Below are positions 4,220 to 5,814 of a stretch of DNA of 5,814 bases, one piece after another; position 1 is the stretch's first letter; every line of letters starts with the position of its first letter. The position numbers and the translations under genes are program-made. A model generated the notes under the pieces. That model ran no database searches. It worked only from the letters and a program-made list of their open reading frames with translations, and was not told the origin of the DNA. Source of the stretch: Candidatus Sulfotelmatobacter sp. (GTDB taxonomy: Bacteria; Acidobacteriota; Terriglobia; Terriglobales; Acidobacteriaceae); the NCBI GenBank assembly GCA_030045935.1, contig JASIEN010000762.1, forward strand, positions 1 to 5,814, given 5' to 3'.

Positions 4220-5814
4220 CGCAGCACCCCCACCGACTGCACCTCGATCACCGGCGGCACTTCCAGCGGCGAGAGCACCACGATCTTGGGAAGAAAAGGT
4301 TCGAGCAGCCGCTTTAGGTAATAGCGCGCCGGGGTTGAGCACAGCAGGACTGGGCTAGCCACTGCTACCTGGTCGCCTGCGAGCTTTCGTAAGCCGTCGA
4401 GAATTCGCCGGGCAAAAGGCGGTTGTAGCGCGGATACGCTGCCGGGTCCTCCGCCGCCGAAGGCCCTGCCCAACTCCTCTTCCAAGGAGCGGTCGAGCGT
4501 GACCACGCGCAGGCCGCCAGTTTCTGAAAGCAGCGGACGTACCAGGGCGCGTCCCAGCGCCTGCCGCGCCGCTTCGACCAGCATTACCGGATTCTTATTG
4601 CCGGCCGCGAGATCGAGCAGGGTTTCGAGAATCGTCGGCAGGTCGCGAATCGATACCTGCTCTCGCAAGAGCTGTTGCAACACTTTCTGCACTTCGCCCA
4701 GGCTGAGAATTTTGGGTACGAGTTCTTCCACCAGCTTGGGATGGCTCTCGGCCAGCCGGTCGAGCAGCCGTTTGGTTTCCTGACGTGTCAGCAATTCGTG
4801 GGCATGCTGTTTCACAACCTCCGCAAGGTGCGTGGCCAGCACGGAGGTTTGATCGACAACCGCGTACCCGGAGGCCAGCGCCTGATTCTGGAGCGCGGGA
4901 GCGATCCATACGGCGGCCACACCAAAGGCGGGTTCTTTCGTTGGCACACCTGCCAGCGGCCGCGGCGAACCTTCCGAGCTGATGGCCAGCAGATGGTCCT
5001 GATAGAGCTCCCAGCGCGCAATCTCCACTCCGCGCAGCGCGATGACATATTCTTTCGGCTTCAGGCGCACGTTGTCGGTGATGTGCACCGGAGGAACAAT
5101 GAAGCCAAACTGCTGGGCCAGGTTGTGGCGAAGCGCGCGCACCCGGGCGAGAAGCTGTCCACCCTGATTCTTATCGACCAGAGCAACTAATCCGTAGCCC
5201 ACTTCCAGGCTGAGCTCGTCGAGTTTAAGCAGGTCTTCGACCGATTCGCCAGCAGGCTTTTTCTCCCCCGCTGCTGCAGGCATTGCCGCTGCGCCAGCAG
5301 TTTCTTCCCCAAGTTTGGGAGCTCGCCAGGCGAGGAAAGCAGTCAGGGCAGAAAGTAAGAGAAACGAAAATTTGGGCAGCCCGGGAATCGCTGCGAGCCC
5401 AAGCATCACCCCCGCGGCAATCAGCAGCGGACGCCGCCTGGCCAGAATCTGCCGTCCCACATCGACCGACAGTGTGGCATCTGAGGATGCGCGGGTCACA
5501 ACGATGCCCCCGGCCATCGAAACCAGTAGCGACGGAATCATCGTCACCAACCCGTCGCCCACGGTGAGCACGGTGTAGGTTTTGAGCGCTTCGCGAAACG
5601 GGATATCGAGCTGAAAGACGCCGATGAGAAATCCGGCGATGATATTGATCGCAGTAATAAGGATGGTGGCAATGGCGTCGCGCTGGTTGAAGCGGGCCGC
5701 ACCATCCATCGCGCCGTAAAATTCGGCATCGCGTGCTATCTGTTGGCGGCGCTCGCGCGCAGTGGCTTCGTTGATGAGCCCGGCGTTCAGGTCGGCGTCA
5801 ATCGCCATTTGTTT
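4216..5814 (-). CDS. flhA: Flagellar biosynthesis protein FlhA, C-terminal 532 residues (5' end outside window)
   Basis: FlhA is the core of the flagellar type III export gate: a membrane part that couples proton flow to export and a cytoplasmic ring that docks chaperone-substrate complexes. The frame enters the window at 5814 and reads KQMAIDADLNAG, the FHIPEP signature, so the ATG at 5808 is internal and about 200 N-terminal residues are missing. D6 and D8 in this motif include the position corresponding to the aspartate essential for export in Salmonella. DAEFYGAMDGA follows. Membrane segments lie at about 47-68, 81-108 (with GDGLVTMIPSLLVSMAGGIV) and 128-163. After an Ala/Lys/Pro linker (about 170-190) comes the cytoplasmic domain: LEVGYGLVALVD, FGFIVPPVHITDN, YAVVDQTSVLATHL, ELLTRQETKRLLDRL, and SIRDLPTILETLLD. 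The C-terminus (VPPVIEVQSVGVLR) is typical. No frameshift or missing segment is seen. It is the first gene visible in the operon; any promoter is upstream of the window. Confidence 0.99.
   Translation of the reverse strand, partial: KQMAIDADLNAGLINEATARERRQQIARDAEFYGAMDGAARFNQRDAIATILITAINIIAGFLIGVFQLDIPFREALKTYTVLTVGDGLVTMIPSLLVSMAGGIVVTRASSDATLSVDVGRQILARRRPLLIAAGVMLGLAAIPGLPKFSFLLLSALTAFLAWRAPKLGEETAGAAAMPAAAGEKKPAGESVEDLLKLDELSLEVGYGLVALVDKNQGGQLLARVRALRHNLAQQFGFIVPPVHITDNVRLKPKEYVIALRGVEIARWELYQDHLLAISSEGSPRPLAGVPTKEPAFGVAAVWIAPALQNQALASGYAVVDQTSVLATHLAEVVKQHAHELLTRQETKRLLDRLAESHPKLVEELVPKILSLGEVQKVLQQLLREQVSIRDLPTILETLLDLAAGNKNPVMLVEAARQALGRALVRPLLSETGGLRVVTLDRSLEEELGRAFGGGGPGSVSALQPPFARRILDGLRKLAGDQVAVASPVLLCSTPARYYLKRLLEPFLPKIVVLSPLEVPPVIEVQSVGVLR

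Noticed and set aside
4675..5190. 171-residue plus-strand frame opposite flhA
   Set aside because: It lies entirely antisense to the strongly conserved cytoplasmic domain of flhA and has no recognisable domain.

Overview
This window looks like GC-rich bacterial chromosome, most likely from an Acidobacteriota-type organism. That assignment is an inference from base composition, the gene order, and my recollection that Cys-pair plus GspE-N proteins like the one at 487-1374 occur in that phylum; nothing in the sequence proves it. Every supported gene is on the minus strand. Plus-strand reading frames look like shadows of those genes.

Read in the direction of transcription (5814 down to 1), the window starts inside flhA, the flagellar export gate (5814-4216, 5' end outside the window). 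Next come fliA, the flagellar sigma factor (4140-3358), fliM, a motor-switch protein (3326-2325), and fliN, a motor-switch protein with a CheC/FliY-like N-terminal domain (2328-1381). The last gene encodes a protein with two cysteine pairs and a GspE/MshEN N-terminal-type domain (1374-487) that I cannot assign to a known flagellar role. The genes are close together: fliM and fliN overlap by 4 nt, fliN and the last gene are 6 nt apart, fliA and fliM 31 nt apart, and flhA and fliA 75 nt apart. This suggests one transcription unit that makes the export gate, the late-gene sigma factor and the C-ring switch.

The 114 bases at 373-486 hold a weak candidate terminator (425-447), a G6-A-G6 tract (458-470) and a promoter (379-407). 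The promoter drives the 5' part of an IS1595/ISXO2-like transposase gene (372-1, 3' part outside the window). That transposase frame is open across the window edge.

Functionally this is an ordinary flagellar core cluster with three less usual points. A possible c-di-GMP-receptor-like GspE-N protein closes the operon. The FliN CheC-like domain appears to lack its phosphatase asparagines. An IS1595-type element sits just past the operon end, with a promoter placed so that the transposase mRNA would be leaderless. I see no CRISPR array, tRNA, rRNA or defence system.
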